Assembly (NCBI GenBank): GCA_017447625.1
Contig: JAFSNB010000001.1
Coordinates: forward strand, 1 to 64,000
Direction of reading: 5' to 3'
DNA length: 64,000 nt
Source of the DNA: Bacteroidaceae bacterium
GTDB taxonomy: Bacteria; Bacteroidota; Bacteroidia; Bacteroidales; Bacteroidaceae
Notes under the pieces: generated by a model
What the model was told of the DNA's origin: nothing
Database searches by the model: none
What the model saw: the letters and a program-made list of their open reading frames with translations, nothing else
Translations under genes and position numbers: made by a program
Shown here: positions 61,887 through 64,000 of the stretch, piece after piece
Position numbering within the stretch: the stretch's first letter is position 1
Layout: every line of letters begins with the position of its first letter

Positions 61887-62158
61887 TGTACGACATTATT
61901 TTTTCTCCTCAAGCCAAGCAGGATCTCAAGACATTGCAGCGTTCTGAACCAGCCTCTTTCCGCAAGGCAGCAGCTCTCGTCGAAGAGCTTAAAGTCCATC
62001 CTCGCACAGGCACAGGGCATCCTGAACCGCTTTCCGCAGACCGATCTGGGATGTGGAGTCGAAGAATCTCCAAGAAGCATCGTCTTATCTATGAAATATT
62101 CGAAGCCGAGGTGCATGTGGATGTTGTTTCTGCCTATGGCCATTATGGGGATAAGTGA
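61886..62158 (+). CDS. YoeB/Txe-family toxin (mRNA endonuclease)
   Basis: A 90-aa protein with the YoeB pattern: MYDIIFSPQAKQDLKTLQRS, a central HPRTGTGHPEPLSADRSGMW, SRRISKKHRLIYEI and a C-terminal VSAYGHYGDK, in which the final His-Tyr pair is typical of the family's active end. Such toxins cut mRNA at the ribosomal A site. The gene looks intact. Confidence 0.88.
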   Translation: MYDIIFSPQAKQDLKTLQRSEPASFRKAAALVEELKVHPRTGTGHPEPLSADRSGMWSRRISKKHRLIYEIFEAEVHVDVVSAYGHYGDK

Positions 62159-62414
62159 TTTATAGTGAACTACGCGCAGCCTAATTATGCATTCTTAATT
62201 ATGCATTATGCATTGATTCAAATCAGTAAAATCCGCGTAATCCGTTGTTTCTTATTATCGAAATTAATGTGAATAATATGAATAATTAAATCCACTAATA
62301 GTAATAATCATTATTCTAATTCGTGAGCAAAATTATTCACATTATCCATATTCGTTTCGTTTAAATCGCATAGCGCAGCCTAATGGCCAATGTTCAATGT
62401 TCAATGATCAATGT
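62159..62414. other. Gene-free stretch with dispersed repeats
   Basis: Contains the second copy of the direct repeat that flanks the toxin-antitoxin pair (about 62196-62250), AT-rich words, and from 62381 a tandem of TTCAATG and GATCAATG words that runs into the end of the 119-aa gene. Confidence 0.7.
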
Positions 62415-62774
62415 TCAATGATCAACTTCCCCTACGAGGCCACTCAGCGCTTGGCGCAGTTCAGCCGCCACGCCAGCTGCATACTTCTTCACGTTGAAGC
62501 CGCGGCCCATCGCCACATTTCTGAAGTTCAGGTGCAGGCTGCCGTCGTCGCGGCGGGTGATCGTGACGACCGCACTGGCCCTGAGAATCGCGTTATTAAG
62601 CAGTTCTATCCAGCCGAAGACCGCATATTCATCTTTGTGCATCCAGAGGCAGTCGCATAATGAACACATGTGGGTGCGATTGCCACTCTCCACGGTGTCT
62701 TTGATCAATTGCTGCAGCGTAAGTTCCTTCGCCGGCTCGCGTGAGCCAGCGGTTTGATAATTCGTTTTTGACAT
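62415..62774 (-). CDS. Hypothetical protein, 119 aa
   Basis: Starts MSKTNYQTAGSREPAKELTL; the middle has Cys residues (MCSLCDCLWMHKDE) and the C-terminal half looks like a small beta-alpha unit (AVVTITRRDDGSLHLNFRNV). I do not recognise a family. The last residues (EVDH) and the stop codon TGA are formed by the ATTGATCATTGAACATTGA repeat, so the original C-terminus may have been replaced. Confidence 0.6.
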   Translation of the reverse strand: MSKTNYQTAGSREPAKELTLQQLIKDTVESGNRTHMCSLCDCLWMHKDEYAVFGWIELLNNAILRASAVVTITRRDDGSLHLNFRNVAMGRGFNVKKYAAGVAAELRQALSGLVGEVDH

Positions 62775-63114
62775 AAAAAAAGGTTTTAATGTTTCATATC
62801 TCTAAAACACTAAAACCATTGATTATCTTTTGCAGATTGCAGCTATACAACTTTATTCTTATAATGTATCATTTTCAACAGAAAAAACACTTAAGATGTA
62901 TAGGAGGGCCGAACCTCACGGCCCAGCCCTCCAGAAGAAAACTTTACTAAATCTCTATATATATTGAATGTATAGAGCCAACATTATTGCGGCCAAGCCG
63001 CAGGTCCTCCTCCCCACGAAGGTCCTCCTCCCCACGAAGGTCCTCCCCCCCACGAAGGTCCTCCCCCCACGGGGGGAGTTAGAGAGGGGCCTTGAGAGGG
63101 GCCTTGAGAGGGGC
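62775..63114. other. 340-base gap with tandem GC-rich repeats
   Basis: After an AT-rich half without a gene, four copies of an 18-base unit (GGTCCTCCTCCCCACGAA) run from about 63003 to 63060, then element E8 (CCCCCCACGGGGGGAGTTAG) and three copies of a 12-base unit (GGGGCCTTGAGA) to 63115, where they meet the S3 stop codon. Confidence 0.8.
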
Positions 63115-63276
63115 CTACCAGTCGTCGCCCATGTCATAGTCATCCTCTTTTGCCCAACCGCCATCGCTGCCGGTGGCTGTGGTGCTATTGATTCCTAATG
63201 AACCCTCAAGGATGCGACCTTCGGTCTCAACCTTCTTCACCGTAATTTCCGGTTTGCTATATATCTTTTTCACCAT
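63115..63276 (-). CDS. Small partner protein S3 (M-KK-x-Y-x2-P family), 53 aa
   Basis: The minus-strand frame reads MVKKIYSKPEITVKKVETEG, then RILEGSLG and a Gly/Ser-rich, acidic tail with Trp (GGWAKEDDYDMGDDW), ending in TAG that abuts GGCCCC of element E8. It resembles S1 and S2; the 24 bases before its ATG (63277-63300) nearly equal those before S2 (35685-35708). It follows a large secreted protein gene, as the other two do, with element E9 between. Function unknown. Confidence 0.7.
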   Translation of the reverse strand: MVKKIYSKPEITVKKVETEGRILEGSLGINSTTATGSDGGWAKEDDYDMGDDW

Positions 63277-63339
63277 GATGATTTACTATTTAAAGATTTA
63301 CAATTTACGATTTATTTACTATTTGGCAATTTATCTATC

Positions 63340-63386
63340 ACCCCGCCCAACCCCTCCCTAGCAGGGGAGGGGTTGGGGGAGAGGCT
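63340..63386 (+). repeat. G-rich palindromic element E9
   Basis: CCAACCCCTCCCTAGCAGGG followed by GAGGGGTTGGGGGAGAGGC, between the stop codon of the large protein gene at 63394 and the S3 gene. Confidence 0.78.
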
Positions 63387-63393
63387 TCTTTTT

Positions 63394-64000
63394 TTACTTC
63401 ACCATTACTTTCTTGCCATTCTGGATGTACAGACCCTTCTGAGCCTTGCTTACGCGGCGTCCGCTGAGGTCAAACATAGCACCAGCCTCATGGTCAATGG
63501 TCAATGGTGAATGTTCAATGGACTCAACTCCCGTCTCGCCACCCCAGTTGATGGCAAAGCCCTTAACCAGAGAACCACTAACGGTAGCATTAGTCAGATA
63601 AGCGCGGAAGCCCGACAGCACGTTCTGATCCCAATGGTAGAAGCCAACGACATAAGGATCGGAGTCAGTCTCACGATAACGTCCGAGGTAATAGTCAGAA
63701 CCCTTAGTTGACGATATATCAATAGCGGCATAGGTGCCTGTGAGGGCATTACCAATAGCAGGACCGAATGAATCGTCGGTATTGATGGTAGCTGTTGCTG
63801 TCGCAGATGTACCCTTCAAGAGCACCGGTGTGCCGGCGGGAACTTGATTGCTTGTTACGACTGTTGGCACTGCCCAAGAACCGCTGATAGACAATGTGTA
63901 TGCGTTTGCACCTTCGATTGTAACATCGCAGGGTAGGCAAAGTGTAGCATAGTAGTTCCCATCACCTGCAGCGTTGAGGGTAATTGGGAGAGAGGTGACA
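63394..64000 (-). CDS. C-terminal part of a large secreted protein with sorting-like motif (partial)
   Basis: The frame is open to the window edge, so the N-terminus lies beyond 64000; 201 residues are visible. The visible part is a C-terminal domain like that of the 1182-aa protein (NYYATLCLPCDVTIEGANAY, then PAGTPVLLKG), a linker (ESIEHSPLTIDHE) encoded by a dispersed repeat, and the terminal FDLSGRRV and GLYIQNGKKVMVK motif. A TTG within the frame (63894) is not a credible start. The S3 small gene follows downstream. Confidence 0.82.
   Translation of the reverse strand, partial: VTSLPITLNAAGDGNYYATLCLPCDVTIEGANAYTLSISGSWAVPTVVTSNQVPAGTPVLLKGTSATATATINTDDSFGPAIGNALTGTYAAIDISSTKGSDYYLGRYRETDSDPYVVGFYHWDQNVLSGFRAYLTNATVSGSLVKGFAINWGGETGVESIEHSPLTIDHEAGAMFDLSGRRVSKAQKGLYIQNGKKVMVK

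Noticed and set aside
1..64000. tRNA, rRNA, integrase, transposase or prophage genes
   Set aside because: I looked for them by typical sequence patterns on both strands and found none; small non-coding RNAs cannot be excluded by eye.

Overview
The window reads as a chromosomal stretch from a member of the Bacteroidetes, most likely a Prevotella-like Bacteroidales gut or oral organism. The grounds are SusC/SusD pairs, lipoproteins with fasciclin domains, BspA-type leucine-rich repeats, the Bacteroidetes promoter pattern TTTG-N19/20-TAnnTTTG in front of many genes, the gene order DUF4271-hemD-rnpA-yidD-tatD, and short AT-rich and G-rich dispersed repeats in most intergenic gaps. I see no tRNA, rRNA, CRISPR array, transposase or prophage.

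Layout. 1-3.6 kb (+): the 3' part of an OadB-type sodium-pump decarboxylase subunit, then two secreted proteins, one of them transglutaminase-like. 3.6-12.5 kb (-): a tight run of eleven housekeeping genes, ychF-lgt-rpoN-PAP2-metK-LOG-DUF4271-hemD-rnpA-yidD-tatD. 12.6-17.7 kb: a secreted metallophosphoesterase (+) facing pflA and pflB (-). 17.9-22.6 kb (+): five genes (flippase-like membrane protein, nucleotidyltransferase, ATP-grasp enzyme, CDP-alcohol phosphatidyltransferase, HAD phosphatase) that look like one pathway making and exporting a phosphodiester-linked lipid or small molecule. 22.7-28.6 kb (+): a transmembrane kelch-AraC regulator, a BspA-like surface protein and a 67-aa partner. 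28.8-33.5 kb (+): a double TonB_C protein, a 370-bp set of 22-bp-period arrays, an HU-like protein, and a partner-switching module (RsbW-like kinase, STAS-kinase fusion, and a SpoIIE-like phosphatase broken by an internal deletion). 33.6-44 kb (-): an AAA-ATPase/PD-(D/E)XK protein, two large secreted proteins, a second small partner protein and a frameshifted toxin-antitoxin pair. 44.2-60.5 kb (-): one long locus with two SusC/SusD pairs and three fasciclin lipoproteins, without recognisable glycoside hydrolases. 60.6-64 kb: small genes (including a 31-aa smalltalk protein), a YoeB-type toxin-antitoxin pair, a third small partner protein and the C-terminal part of another large secreted protein.

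Three themes stand out. First, three large secreted proteins with a shared C-terminal motif (DLxGR...NGKK) are each followed directly by a 53-67-aa protein of one family (M-KK-x-Y-x2-P...); two of these small genes share their leader and are bracketed by G-rich palindromic elements. Second, dispersed simple and palindromic repeats have entered coding sequences, in frame in several proteins and supplying stop codons or tails in others. Third, the double SusCD-fasciclin locus looks like an uptake or adhesion system for an unknown ligand. All functional statements rest on motifs and gene context read by eye; no database search was possible.
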